From Parasphingopyxis algicola (GTDB taxonomy: Bacteria; Pseudomonadota; Alphaproteobacteria; Sphingomonadales; Sphingomonadaceae): DNA of 64,000 nucleotides. The stretch lies in NCBI RefSeq assembly GCF_013378075.1, contig NZ_CP051131.1, positions 1,984,001 through 2,048,000 on the forward strand. Direction: 5' to 3'. Of this stretch, positions 34,921 through 43,389 are shown one piece after another; within the stretch, counting starts at the first letter, position 1; every line of letters starts with the position of its first letter. A program made the position numbers and the translations under genes. The notes beneath the pieces are model-generated. The model was not told the origin of the DNA. It did no database searches and saw only the letters and a program-made list of their open reading frames with translations.

Positions 34921-35145
34921 TTATTCGGGAGCCTCGTCGCCCGCATCGGCCGGCTCGACGTCGATAGTCGGCACTTCGACCTCCGTCGTTTCGCTACCAA
35001 CCTCGACGTCGGCGGTATCGACATCGAACTCGGGCATATTGCCGCCTTCGACATCGACGTCGGGCAGTTCGGCCTCTTCGGTCTGATCCACGTCGCACGC
35101 GGCCAGCGGGACTGCCAGCAGCGCAAGTGCAAAAGCGATACGCAT
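34921..35145 (-). CDS. small acidic lipoprotein
   Basis: A 74-residue protein with a lipoprotein signal ending LAAC (C17). The mature 58 residues contain no lysine or arginine and about 22 acidic residues, arranged as repeated DVD/DVE/EVE triplets. Such composition suggests an unfolded, strongly negative surface or periplasmic tether, possibly binding divalent cations, but that is inference. The start is good (AGAGGAG upstream). I do not recognise a named family. Confidence 0.72.
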   Translation of the reverse strand: MRIAFALALLAVPLAACDVDQTEEAELPDVDVEGGNMPEFDVDTADVEVGSETTEVEVPTIDVEPADAGDEAPE

Positions 35146-35219
35146 ATAATTTCTCCTCTAAGTGCCAAAATGCACCAACTCGGCTTACTGCCGATGGTTC
35201 CCTTTGGCTACTGTTACGC

Positions 35220-35248
35220 TTGACGAAATGACCGGATATGGCTATCTG
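35220..35248 (+). promoter_or_regulatory. sigma-70 promoter of rpmB
   Basis: TTGACG and TATCTG are separated by 17 bases, 41 bases before the rpmB start codon. It is the clearest housekeeping promoter in the window. Confidence 0.7.
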
Positions 35249-35288
35249 CGCCGCTTTCCGGGAAACCCGTGATTTCAGGATTAGGATT

Positions 35289-35573
35289 ATGTCGCGTATT
35301 TGCGAACTGACCGGCAAGGGTCGGCTGGTGGGAATGAATGTGTCCCATGCCAATAATAGGACGAAGAAGACGTTTCTGCCGAATCTGCAGAATGTTACCT
35401 TGATGTCCGAAGCGCTCGAGCGGAGCTTCAAGTTCCGCGTGTCGACCAACGGACTGCGTTCGGTCGAACATGTCGGCGGGCTCGACAACTGGCTGCTGAA
35501 GACGGCCGACGACAAGCTCAGCCCCAAGGCGCGCAAGGTGAAGCGCGAAATCGCCAGCAAACAGGCGGCCTAA
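35289..35573 (+). CDS. rpmB: 50S ribosomal protein L28
   Basis: A 94-residue L28 beginning [20 protein letters not shown] and containing [14 protein letters not shown] and [16 protein letters not shown], the long alphaproteobacterial form. It is part of the large subunit. AGGA lies just upstream of the ATG, and TTGACG-N17-TATCTG is a good promoter 41 bases further up. It is followed by an exported RidA gene 4 bases after its stop. Confidence 0.97.
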   Translation: MSRICELTGKGRLVGMNVSHANNRTKKTFLPNLQNVTLMSEALERSFKFRVSTNGLRSVEHVGGLDNWLLKTADDKLSPKARKVKREIASKQAA

Positions 35574-35577
35574 GCTC

Positions 35578-36057
35578 ATGATCCGCACCGCTCTCGCCTT
35601 TCTCCTTCTGGCGAGCGCGGGCGCGGCCAGCGCACAGGACGAGCCCGGCGCCCGGGATAGCGCAACCGTGCTCATGTCCGAGCATGAGGGCGCGCGCGCT
35701 TTTCAGGAGCAATATGGCTTTTCCGACGCCGTCGTCACCGATGACGGCCATGTCTATCTGTCGGGCGTCGTGGTCGGCCTCGCGCCCGGCGAAACGGATC
35801 TCGAAGCGGCCTATGCGCGCGCCTATGCGCGTATCGGGACCATTCTCGAACGCGCGGGCGCCAGTTGGGACGATGTCGTCGATATCATGAGCTTCCACAC
35901 CGACCTCACGACTCAGCTCGACGTGATGGCGGAAGTCCAGCGGCGCCATATAGACGCCCCCTTTCCCGCCTGGACGGCGATTCAGATCGATCGGCTCGTT
36001 CCCGACCGGGGCATCACCGAGATCAGGATCGTCGCACGGCTCGCGGAACCGCAATAG
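35578..36057 (+). CDS. exported RidA family protein
   Basis: A 159-residue protein with a signal peptide (MIRTALAFLLLASAGAASA) followed by a YjgF/RidA domain: YLSGVVVGLAPGETDLEAAY, RIGTILERAGASWDDVV and the C-terminal GITEIRIVARL. Periplasmic RidA-like proteins are known in sphingomonads but their substrate is not. The classical catalytic arginine position is not clearly conserved here. It starts 4 bases after rpmB, so it probably shares its transcript, an odd pairing of a ribosomal protein and an exported enzyme. Confidence 0.88.
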   Translation: MIRTALAFLLLASAGAASAQDEPGARDSATVLMSEHEGARAFQEQYGFSDAVVTDDGHVYLSGVVVGLAPGETDLEAAYARAYARIGTILERAGASWDDVVDIMSFHTDLTTQLDVMAEVQRRHIDAPFPAWTAIQIDRLVPDRGITEIRIVARLAEPQ

Positions 36058-36204
36058 CGAGAGCCGGTCCTGCCGGTTTCCCGGACCATCCAAGCCCTCC
36101 AAATATGAAAACAGCCTTGTACACCTGTCCCCGATCGGGACAGCGCCGGTCCGTTCGCGCAATAGGCTTGCCAAATCGTGAGTATAGGTAAAGGCTATCG
36201 GTTC

Positions 36205-36276
36205 GGGCGGGTAGCTCAATCAGAGCGGACCGCAGATTACGGTTAGATGTAGGTGTAACCCCTACCCTGCCCACCA
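36205..36276 (+). tRNA. tRNA-like gene with intact stems but degenerate loops
   Basis: The 72-nt sequence folds as a cloverleaf. The acceptor is GGGCGGG/CCTGCCC (one G-T), D-stem GCTC/GAGC, anticodon stem GACCG/CGGTT, T-stem GTAGG/CCTAC, and it ends with encoded ACCA. All three loops are abnormal. The D-loop is only AATCA without the GG pair. The anticodon loop is CAGATTA with A instead of U33, placing GAU at 34-36. The T-loop is TGTAACC instead of TTCRANY. Both partners of the D-T elbow are thus lost. It may be a pseudogene or a specialised tRNA-like RNA. If a tRNA, GAU would read isoleucine. Confidence 0.5.
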
Positions 36277-36314
36277 TTTTCCCGATCGCCCCGCCCCGGA
36301 CCGGGGGCGGCGAA

Positions 36315-37313
36315 TCACCGCGCATCCTCGATCAATTCGAACTGCAGCAGCAGACTGCGCTGCAGCGGATTGAAATTGTCGTCCGACGCCATCCAGACGA
36401 TCGTCCGGCCATTGCGCGCATCGACAGCCAGCGCTTCCATATTGTCGATCGTCAGCGGCGGATCGAGCCGCGCGACCGGTTCGCCCGTCAGTATTGCCCC
36501 GTCCGTCAGGTCGTCGAGCGCGACGATCGACACGATGACCGAGACGCCGGCGACGAGGCTGAAATCGCGGTTGAGGACGATCAGCCGTCCGTCGGGCAAC
36601 AAGGCCGCGTCGGTGATCCGATGGTCGCCGGGCGGGCGATAGCCGAGACGGACCGGCGCTTCGCCGCTCTCGCTCGGATCGCCGGAAAAGAGGAAGACCT
36701 CACGCGAATCGCCGGGGCCGTCGCCGGCCTCCGAAAAGATCAGGAACCGGCCATCGTCGAACCGCACCATCGCTTCCGCCCCGCCATTGTTCGGCCAGTC
36801 CTCCATCGCGTCGGGGGCATGATCGGCGTCGGAGGCGGCAAAATCCGCGTCGAAGCGCCACACGCCGTCGGCGCGCTCGAACGCGACCCAGTAGCGGCCG
36901 GTTGCGGGATCATGGGCGAGCGCCTCCGCGTCGCGATCGCGCTTGCTGACCGGGCCGTCATTTTCGGGCACGGGACCGGCGGGCAGTTCCGCGATTTCGG
37001 CACGGGCAATCGCGTCCCCGTCCAGCGCGAAGCGGAACAGGCCGCCGGCATCGCTGATCGCGACGAACCCGTCGCCGGCCAAAGCCATGGCGGAGATACC
37101 GCCGAAATCGGGATCGTCGCTGCCCAGCACCCATCCGCCGAGATAGCGCAGCCTGCCGATATCGCGGCGCCCGGGATCGGCGGGATCCAGCACGACCGGC
37201 TCGGCGTAAATCGCGAACGGCCTGTCGGTCGCTTCTCCCTGGCCCTGGCCGATGACCAGGATCGATCCCGCGATGAGGAAAATCGACAGAGCGGCGGCGA
37301 TACGGCGGATCAT
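36315..37313 (-). CDS. exported esterase-like/phytase-like beta-propeller protein
   Basis: A 332-residue protein with an N-terminal hydrophobic signal (IAAALSIFLIAGSILVIG) and the esterase-like activity of phytase (PF13449) pattern: FGGISAMAL, SKRDRDAEALAHDP, GAEAMVRFDDGRF, RITDAALLPDG and TIDNMEALAVD. The family forms a beta-propeller and is often exported in sphingomonads, with no firm substrate. It is divergent from the glycine-zipper gene. A 28-base inverted repeat region lies between the two starts. Confidence 0.85.
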   Translation of the reverse strand: MIRRIAAALSIFLIAGSILVIGQGQGEATDRPFAIYAEPVVLDPADPGRRDIGRLRYLGGWVLGSDDPDFGGISAMALAGDGFVAISDAGGLFRFALDGDAIARAEIAELPAGPVPENDGPVSKRDRDAEALAHDPATGRYWVAFERADGVWRFDADFAASDADHAPDAMEDWPNNGGAEAMVRFDDGRFLIFSEAGDGPGDSREVFLFSGDPSESGEAPVRLGYRPPGDHRITDAALLPDGRLIVLNRDFSLVAGVSVIVSIVALDDLTDGAILTGEPVARLDPPLTIDNMEALAVDARNGRTIVWMASDDNFNPLQRSLLLQFELIEDAR

Positions 37314-37366
37314 CGCCGCTCTCTATCATCGCCGTGGCAGGCCGCACAGCCGAAACACGGATCAAG

Positions 37367-37394
37367 CTGAACGGCGGACAACAGCGCCGTTCAG
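37367..37394. promoter_or_regulatory. perfect inverted repeat in a divergent promoter region
   Basis: CTGAACGGCG (37367-37376) and CGCCGTTCAG (37385-37394) form a perfect 10-bp inverted repeat with an 8-base spacer. It lies 54 bases before the phytase-like gene start and 115 before the glycine-zipper gene. No T-tract follows; it looks like an operator. Confidence 0.45.
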
Positions 37395-37508
37395 ACAAGG
37401 TTCCGCTAACCACGTCCATAAGGGCGCTGCGTCGACGGGAGCTGCTTGGACGCGAAACCCGCCACGCCAGATGTGAGACGGCTTTTGAAGACGCTTTGGA
37501 GATTTGAG

Positions 37509-37943
37509 ATGGCTTTGAAGAAAATTGCCCTGGCCGCGTCCGCGGCGCTCGCCGGCACCATGTTCGTTCCCGCGAGCGCGCACGCTTATGACGGCTATTA
37601 TGACGATGACCGGTATGAGAGCCGGTACGACGATCGCTATGATCGGCGGTATGACCGCCGCGACCGCCGCTACGACCGGCGTCACTATCGGCGCGGGGAC
37701 TATTATGACGGCCGCCGCTACAGCCGGCGCCATTCTCGCGATCGCCGCTACTATCGCGGCCGCTGCCGCGACAATGGCACGGGCGGCACCGTTATCGGCG
37801 GCATAGCGGGCGCGTTGCTCGGCCGTGAAATCGGGCGCGGCAACCGCGACCGTTACGGCCGGCGCGGCGACGGCACAGCCGGTGCGATCATCGGCGGCGT
37901 GGCCGGCGCGCTCGCGGGCCGCGCGATCGACCGCGACTGCTAA
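37509..37943 (+). CDS. glycine-zipper 2TM domain protein with Arg/Tyr-rich segment
   Basis: A 144-residue protein with signal peptide (ending PASAHA, about residue 26). Residues about 27-88 are made of Tyr, Asp and Arg (DDRYDRRYDRRDRRYDRR type). The C-terminal glycine-zipper has two GG-rich helices (GGTVIGGIAGALLGREIG and GAIIGGVAGALAGRAID). This matches the Rick_17kDa-like/glycine-zipper 2TM group of outer-membrane-associated proteins. A GGAG site precedes the ATG. The function is unknown. Confidence 0.82.
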   Translation: MALKKIALAASAALAGTMFVPASAHAYDGYYDDDRYESRYDDRYDRRYDRRDRRYDRRHYRRGDYYDGRRYSRRHSRDRRYYRGRCRDNGTGGTVIGGIAGALLGREIGRGNRDRYGRRGDGTAGAIIGGVAGALAGRAIDRDC

Positions 37944-38396
37944 CCGCTATCCCAATCGAAACAGTCTAATCCTCGGGTTGCGTATCGAGGATGAGGGGGC
38001 CGGCGCGCGTATCTGCGCCGGCCCCCGAATTCCATCCGGCGCGCTCGCGAGGCCGCGCAAAGTTCACATAGTTTACACACAGCCGGTCGTTTTCCGGATC
38101 GATCCGGTTCCCCGAAAACGGCATGCACACCGACCGGTCCGCGTGCGATTGCACCCGATAATTTCCAACATTGCAAGCAGAACGCACGCAACAAAGCATG
38201 TGGCCGGCAGTTATCCCTCCGACAATTACCGCCAACCTTTTACGTCATTGCGAGCGTAGCGAAGCAATCCAGAGCAACAAACGATGTCGCTCGTGGCTCT
38301 GGATTGCGGCGTCGCCTTGCGACTCCTCGCAATGACGAAACTCGTCGAAAAAGCGCTGCTTGCCGGACATTGCAAGCGGATAGGACGGGATCGGCC
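37944..38396. other. gene-free stretch with a strong hairpin and a repeat
   Basis: This 453-base gap between the glycine-zipper gene and the cobT stop holds a strong GC hairpin at about 37996-38027 (GGGGGCCGGCGC/GCGCCGGCCCCC, 8-base loop, no T-tract) that may end the upstream transcript. The interspersed repeat at 38243-38337 follows. Between them (38028-38242) I see no credible gene or named RNA. Confidence 0.7.
38243..38337. repeat. interspersed palindromic repeat (CGTCATTGCGAG type)
   Basis: CGTCATTGCGAGCGTAGCGA and its inverted counterpart TCCTCGCAATGACG bound a 95-bp imperfect palindrome whose inner arms are CAATCCAGAGC and GCTCTGGATTG. This is the well-known repeat family scattered through many alphaproteobacterial genomes. 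It lies between the glycine-zipper and cobT genes. Confidence 0.9.
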
Positions 38397-40226
38397 TTAT
38401 TTCGGCGGCTCGTCGAACAAGCTCGCGAGCTGTTCCACCATCGTCCCGCCCAGCTGTTCGGCGTCCATGATCGTGACCGCCCGCTCATAGTAACGCGTCA
38501 CGTCATGCCCGATGCCGATCGCGACGAGTTCGACCGGCGAGCGGTTCTCGATCCAGGCGATCACCTGGCGCAGATGCTTTTCGAGATAGCTGCCGCTGTT
38601 CACCGACAGCGTCGAATCGTCGACCGGCGCGCCGTCCGAAATCACCATCAGGACACGCCGCTCCTCGGACCGGGCGATCAGACGGTTATGCGCCCATAAC
38701 AGCGCCTCGCCGTCGATATTCTCCTTGAGCAGCCCTTCGCGCATCATCAGGCCCAGGCTCTTGCGCGCGCGGCGCCAGGGCTCGTCGGCCTGTTTGTAGA
38801 TGATATGCCTGAGATCGTTCAGACGCCCCGGATGCGCGGGCCGGCCGTCGGCCAGCCATTGCTCGCGCGCCTGCCCGCCCTTCCAGGCGCGGGTCGTGAA
38901 GCCCAGAATTTCCGTCTTTACGCCGACGCGCTCGAGCGTCCGCGCCATGATATCGGCCGAGATCGCCGCGATCGAGATCGGCCGCCCGCGCATCGATCCC
39001 GAATTGTCGATCAGCAGGGTGACGACCGTATCGCGAAACTCGGTATCGGTCTCGACCTTGTAGGACAGCGAATGGGCCGGATTGACGATCACGCGCGATA
39101 GCCGGGCGGCATCGAGCAGCCCCTCTTCCTGATCGAAATTCCACGAGCGGGACTGCTGCGCCATCAGCCGCCGCTGCAGCCGATTGGCGAGTTTCGTCAC
39201 CGCGCCCTGCAGATGCACGAGCTGCTGGTCGAGATAGGCGCGTAGCCGCCCCAGCTCCTCCTCGTCGCACAGTTCGGTGGCGGCGATCGTCTCGTCGAAC
39301 TGGGTCGTATAGGCGCGATAGTTGAATTCGGGCGTCAGCTCGCTGAACGGCCGGTTGGGGCGGACGGGGAGCATGCCCTCCTCGCCCTCGTCCATCGGAT
39401 CGCCGTCCATGTCGCCGAAATCGTCGTCGAGCGATTCGCCGTCGCCATCCTCGCCTTCCTCTTCCGAGGTTTCGGCGCGGGCATCGGCTTGCGACTCCGC
39501 TCCGGCATCGCCTTCGTCGGAATCGTCGGTATCGCCTTCATCCTCGTCTTCGCCCTCGTCCTCGTCGCCGCCTTCATCCGCATCGTCCGGCTGCATATCG
39601 CCGTCGATCAGGTCGAGATCCTCGAGCAGCTGGGTCGTGAGCTTCGCAAAGCCCTGCTGATCGTCGAGCAGCATTTCGAGCGCGTCGAGATCGGCGCCGC
39701 CCTTCTCCTCGATCCAGTCGCGCACGAGATCGAGCCCGGCCTGCGCACGCTCGGGCGCCGCCTCGCCGGTCAGCCGTTCGCGCACCATCAGCGCCACCGC
39801 CGAAGCCAGCGGCACCTCGTCGCGGTTGCGCGCCTTGGAAATGGGATCGGATTTGAGCCGATGATCGAGCGCCTCGGCGAGATTGTCCCTGACGCCCGCA
39901 TAGCGCCGCGCACCGAGCGCCTCGACCCGCGCCTTTTCGATCGCATCGAAGCAGGATCGCGCGATCGCTTCGCTCGGCCGCGCGGACGCGTGCATCGCAT
40001 CGTCGTGATAGCGCAGCATCAGCGCCGCGGCATCGGCGAATCCGCGCGCCTCGGCCACCTGATCAGGCGGCAGCCCGCGCGACGGCATCGGGACCTTGAT
40101 ATGCCGGCCGTTGGAAACCGGGACATCGGCGGTGAAAGCGAGCTCCACCTCAGCGTCCTGCGCCATGGCGCGCGCCGCGCCCGCGAGCGCCGCCTTCAGA
40201 TCGTCGAGAGGGTTGGGGTCGGCCAT
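38397..40226 (-). CDS. cobT: cobaltochelatase subunit CobT
   Basis: A 609-residue protein with an N-terminal CobT domain (about 1-225), a very acidic Asp/Glu-rich linker (about 215-300) and a C-terminal von Willebrand A domain whose MIDAS begins [10 protein letters not shown]. In the aerobic cobalamin pathway CobT and the AAA+ CobS form the chelatase motor working with CobN. The start at 40226 has AGGAG seven bases upstream, and that site lies inside an interspersed repeat. The rest of the cobalamin genes, including cobN, are not in the window. Confidence 0.95.
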   Translation of the reverse strand: MADPNPLDDLKAALAGAARAMAQDAEVELAFTADVPVSNGRHIKVPMPSRGLPPDQVAEARGFADAAALMLRYHDDAMHASARPSEAIARSCFDAIEKARVEALGARRYAGVRDNLAEALDHRLKSDPISKARNRDEVPLASAVALMVRERLTGEAAPERAQAGLDLVRDWIEEKGGADLDALEMLLDDQQGFAKLTTQLLEDLDLIDGDMQPDDADEGGDEDEGEDEDEGDTDDSDEGDAGAESQADARAETSEEEGEDGDGESLDDDFGDMDGDPMDEGEEGMLPVRPNRPFSELTPEFNYRAYTTQFDETIAATELCDEEELGRLRAYLDQQLVHLQGAVTKLANRLQRRLMAQQSRSWNFDQEEGLLDAARLSRVIVNPAHSLSYKVETDTEFRDTVVTLLIDNSGSMRGRPISIAAISADIMARTLERVGVKTEILGFTTRAWKGGQAREQWLADGRPAHPGRLNDLRHIIYKQADEPWRRARKSLGLMMREGLLKENIDGEALLWAHNRLIARSEERRVLMVISDGAPVDDSTLSVNSGSYLEKHLRQVIAWIENRSPVELVAIGIGHDVTRYYERAVTIMDAEQLGGTMVEQLASLFDEPPK

Positions 40227-40233
40227 CTTATAA

Positions 40234-40416
40234 CTCCTCTCCCCTTGTGGGAGAGGGTTGTGCAGACTTGGCAGCTTGCTGCCTAGTCGGAGCTGGGTGA
40301 GGGGTATGCGGTCGCCCGGCGGCCGCGCGAGCCGGAGGCTCGCACACCCTCATCCAACTGCGCCTAGGCTCGTGCCTCGCCAAGGCTCCATATCCTTCTC
40401 CCATCAAGGGAGAAGA
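40234..40416. repeat. interspersed palindromic repeat within the cobS-cobT operon
   Basis: About 183 bases beginning CTCCTCTCCCCTTGTGGGAG and ending CCATCAAGGGAGAAG, with the inner GGGTGAGGGGT against CACCCTCATCC. It is the common CTCTCCC...GGGAGAG intergenic family. Its left edge, read on the minus strand, is GGGGAGAGGAG and forms the Shine-Dalgarno of cobT. Confidence 0.88.
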
Positions 40417-40433
40417 ACTGGTGACACGAGCCT

Positions 40434-41441
40434 TCACCCCGCGCTCCCCACCACACTTTCCGGCAGGTCCGTGCCGAACACGCGCTGATAATATTCGGCG
40501 ACCAGCGGCCGTTCCGCCTCGTCGCATTTGTTGAGGAAACTCAGGCGGAAGGCGAAGCCGACATCGCCGAAGATCGTCGCGTTCTGCGCCCAGGTGATGA
40601 CGGTGCGCGGGCTCATCACGGTCGAGATATCGCCGGCCATGAAGCCCTGGCGGGTCAGCTCGGCCACCTTGACCATATCGTCGACGGTCTTGTGGCCGTC
40701 CGCATTGTCATATTGCTCGTTCTTGGAGAGCACGATCTTCGCCTCGGTCGCCGCCGGCAGATAGTTGAGCGTGACGACGATGTTCCAGCGGTCCATCTGG
40801 CCCTGGTTGATCTGCTGTGTGCCGTGATAGAGACCCGTCGTATCGCCGAGCCCGACCGTGTTCGACGTCGCGAACAGGCGGAACCAGGGATTGGGGCGGA
40901 TCACGCGGTTCTGATCGAGCAGGGTCAGCTTGCCGTCGGTTTCCAGCACGCGCTGGATCACGAACATCACGTCCGGCCGGCCCGCATCATATTCGTCGAA
41001 GACGAGCGCGGTCGGTGTCTGCAGCGCCCAAGGGAGCAGGCCTTCGCGAAACTCGGTGACCTGCTGGCCGTCCCTGAGGACGATCGCGTCGCGGCCGACC
41101 AGATCGATCCGACTGATATGCGAATCGAGATTGATCCGGATGCACGGCCAGTTGAGGCGCGAGGCGACCTGCTCGATATGCGTCGATTTCCCCGTGCCGT
41201 GATAGCCCTGGATCATGACCCGGCGATTGTGCGCGAAGCCCGCGGCGATCGCGAGCGTCGTATCGGGATCGAAGACGTAGCTCTCGTCGCGATCGGGCAC
41301 GCGCTCGTCGGCCTCGCTGAAGGCGGGCACTTCCATATCCGAATCGATGCCGAACAGTTCGCGCACCTTCACCATCTTGTCCGGCTCGGCCATGATCGGC
41401 TCGGCCCGGCTGTCGGGCTGCGTATTGGCAATGGTATTCAT
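40434..41441 (-). CDS. cobS: cobaltochelatase subunit CobS
   Basis: A 335-residue MoxR-type AAA+ ATPase with Walker [10 protein letters not shown], Walker B-like [13 protein letters not shown] and the sensor-1 segment FATSNTVG. The N-terminal CobS domain carries [17 protein letters not shown]. It is the ATPase partner of CobT. The ATG at 41441 is preceded by AGGA at a 7-base spacing. It is separated from cobT by a 183-base interspersed repeat but probably still co-transcribed, and it follows the J-domain gene by 22 bases. Confidence 0.95.
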   Translation of the reverse strand: MNTIANTQPDSRAEPIMAEPDKMVKVRELFGIDSDMEVPAFSEADERVPDRDESYVFDPDTTLAIAAGFAHNRRVMIQGYHGTGKSTHIEQVASRLNWPCIRINLDSHISRIDLVGRDAIVLRDGQQVTEFREGLLPWALQTPTALVFDEYDAGRPDVMFVIQRVLETDGKLTLLDQNRVIRPNPWFRLFATSNTVGLGDTTGLYHGTQQINQGQMDRWNIVVTLNYLPAATEAKIVLSKNEQYDNADGHKTVDDMVKVAELTRQGFMAGDISTVMSPRTVITWAQNATIFGDVGFAFRLSFLNKCDEAERPLVAEYYQRVFGTDLPESVVGSAG

Positions 41442-41463
41442 TATTCGTCCTAGCGTGGGCAAA

Positions 41464-42057
41464 TCAGGAAAAAACGGGCGAGTCCTTCAACTGCGTATAG
41501 GCGTCGATGACGCGCTGCAACATCTTCTCCCGGCTCCGGTCCCCACCATTTTTGTCAGGATGGTACTGGCGAACCAGCGCGGCATAGCGGCGCCGTAGCG
41601 TCTTTCGGTCGCTGTCGGCATCGAGACCGAGAATCTGCAAATTTTCCCGATCGCGGTCGGTGAGCGGCTTGCCGTCGGTCCGCGGCTTGCGCACTCCGGT
41701 CCGGAAGCGCGCGCCGATCGCATCGAGCGGATCGGTGAAATCGTGCCAGCGCGGCGTGGGGCTGGCGCCGTTGGCCGCGAAGGCGCGCGTCTCGCGATCC
41801 CATCCCGACCAGGGGCGCTGCTGGCTGTAGATCTCGTCCTCGCTCATCCCGTCGAAATAGTCATAGCCGGCGTTGAACGCGCGGACATGATCGAGGCACA
41901 GCCAGTAATAGTCGCCCGGCCCGTCGAAACCGCCGCGGCGATGGCCGGTCTTGGGCGCACGGAATTCGCCTGGGTCGCTGCAGCCGGGATGATCGCACAT
42001 CCGTTCGCTGTCATCGATCCGGCCGTGAAACCGTTCATGGCGCGCGCGTGAGGCCAA
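41464..42057 (-). CDS. J-domain protein upstream of cobS
   Basis: A 197-residue protein with an N-terminal region carrying Cys/His ([18 protein letters not shown]; possibly a zinc site) and a C-terminal J domain (about 137-195) with the essential HPD in [10 protein letters not shown]-domain proteins stimulate DnaK ATPase. The family DnaJ-like protein next to cobS/cobT and divergent from bolA is a recurring alphaproteobacterial arrangement. It starts within 40 bases of bolA on the opposite strand, so the two share a promoter region. Confidence 0.9.
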   Translation of the reverse strand: MASRARHERFHGRIDDSERMCDHPGCSDPGEFRAPKTGHRRGGFDGPGDYYWLCLDHVRAFNAGYDYFDGMSEDEIYSQQRPWSGWDRETRAFAANGASPTPRWHDFTDPLDAIGARFRTGVRKPRTDGKPLTDRDRENLQILGLDADSDRKTLRRRYAALVRQYHPDKNGGDRSREKMLQRVIDAYTQLKDSPVFS

Positions 42058-42094
42058 GGGTGCTCCTTTCGTTCGACATGCCTATATAGGAGCC

Positions 42095-42388
42095 ATGACG
42101 GAAGAATCGAAAGGCCCGGTTGCGGCCGAAATCGAAAAGCGGCTGACCAAAGCCATCGGCCCGACCTATTTGCGCGTCATCAACGACAGCGCCCAGCATC
42201 GCGGCCATGCCGGAGACGATGGCAGCGGCGAAAGCCATTTCACGGTCGAGATCGTGGCGCTCCAGTTCGAGGACATGAACCGGGTCGAACGCCAGCGCGC
42301 GGTCAACCAGGCACTGGGAGACCTGCTCAAGGGCCGCATTCACGCGCTGCAGATCCGGGCGAGGGCGCCCAGCGAGCTTCCGGAGTAA
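42095..42388 (+). CDS. BolA family protein
   Basis: A 97-residue BolA/IbaG-type protein. The conserved histidine and FxVxI(V) segment appear as ESHFTVEIVALQFE, and the C-terminus has VNQALGDLLKGRIHALQIRA. BolA proteins pair with monothiol glutaredoxins to handle [2Fe-2S] clusters. The gene is divergent from the J-domain gene. An interspersed repeat begins six bases after its stop codon. Confidence 0.93.
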   Translation: MTEESKGPVAAEIEKRLTKAIGPTYLRVINDSAQHRGHAGDDGSGESHFTVEIVALQFEDMNRVERQRAVNQALGDLLKGRIHALQIRARAPSELPE

Positions 42389-42394
42389 ATGAGC

Positions 42395-42460
42395 GTGCTC
42401 CTGCGAAGGCAAGAGCCCAGATCAGACGGCGGGACTAGGCTCCTGCCTTCGCAGGAGCAC
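42395..42460. repeat. interspersed palindromic repeat (GTGCTCCTGCGAAGGCA type)
   Basis: GTGCTCCTGCGAAGGCAAGA and its inverse counterpart (GGCTCCTGCCTTCGCAGGAG then CAC) form a 66-bp palindrome with about 20 spacer bases, in the gap between bolA and pirin. The family is abundant in sphingomonads. Its right end supplies AGGAG 11 bases before the pirin ATG. Confidence 0.9.
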
Positions 42461-42468
42461 GGGACGCC

Positions 42469-43386
42469 ATGACCGACCCCCTATTCGATATGACCGACGC
42501 CATCGTCGAAACCATCAGTCCGAGCACCCACGATCTGGGCGGCTTCACCGTCAACCGCGTCCTGCCGTCGAAAGGCCGCACGATGGTCGGGCCGTTCGTA
42601 TTCTTCGACGACGCCGGACCGGCGACGCTCGCGCCCGGCGACGGCGTCGATGTCCGCCCGCACCCGCACATCAACCTCGCCACCGTATCCTATCTGTTCG
42701 ACGGCCGGATCATGCATCGCGATTCGCTGGGCACCGAGCAGGTGATCGAGCCGGGCGCGGTCAACCTGATGACCGCCGGCAAGGGCATCGTCCATTCCGA
42801 ACGCAGCGTGGACGCGGATCGCGCGGTCGAGACCGGGCTCAAGCTGATCCAGACCTGGCTCGCGCTGCCCCAGGCCGACGAGGAGATGGATCCGGCCTTC
42901 GAACATGTCGCCAGGGCCGATCTTCCGACGATCGACCATGACGGCGCCCGGGCCCGCGTCATCATGGGAACGCTCTGGGGCGAACAGGCGCCCGTCACCA
43001 CCTATGCGGACACGGTCTACGCGGCCATCGAACTGGCTGCGGGCGGCAGCATTCCGATCGACGCCGATGCCGACGAGCGGGCGCTCTACATCATATCCGG
43101 CGATGCGACGCTGGACGGGGCGGCTCTTGAAAACCGGACGCTGTACATACTCAGGCCGGGAACCGCGGCGACGCTGCGCTCGGCAAACGGGGCGCAGGTC
43201 ATGCTGTGCGGCGGCGAGGCCTTTGCGACGAAGCGGCACGTCTACTGGAATTTCGTCTCGTCGCGCAAAGACCGGATCGCCCAGGCGATCGAAGACTGGA
43301 AGGCGCAGCGCTTCCCGATCGTTCCCGGCGATGCGGAGGAGCGTATTCCGATGCCGGGACAACCCAAGACTGTCAGCGAAAGCTGA
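42469..43386 (+). CDS. pirin family protein
   Basis: A 305-residue two-cupin pirin. The N-terminal cupin holds the metal ligands in RPHPHINLATVSYL and the glutamate/histidine of GIVHSERS. The C-terminal cupin contains AADTVYAAIELAAGGSIPI-like strands and the EAFATKRHVYWNFVSSRKDR end typical of bacterial pirins (YhhW/PA family). Some members are quercetin dioxygenases, but the function of this branch is not settled. The start is 8 bases after an interspersed repeat whose AGGAG may be its ribosome-binding site. Confidence 0.92.
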   Translation: MTDPLFDMTDAIVETISPSTHDLGGFTVNRVLPSKGRTMVGPFVFFDDAGPATLAPGDGVDVRPHPHINLATVSYLFDGRIMHRDSLGTEQVIEPGAVNLMTAGKGIVHSERSVDADRAVETGLKLIQTWLALPQADEEMDPAFEHVARADLPTIDHDGARARVIMGTLWGEQAPVTTYADTVYAAIELAAGGSIPIDADADERALYIISGDATLDGAALENRTLYILRPGTAATLRSANGAQVMLCGGEAFATKRHVYWNFVSSRKDRIAQAIEDWKAQRFPIVPGDAEERIPMPGQPKTVSES

Positions 43387-43389
43387 GCC

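Noticed and set aside
37996-38027. Terminator of the glycine-zipper gene
   Set aside because: The hairpin is strong, but no T-tract follows on either strand, so I list it only within the gene-free stretch.
38244-38340. CRISPR-like repeat array
   Set aside because: The repeats are a single dispersed palindrome, with no regular spacers and no cas genes anywhere in the window.
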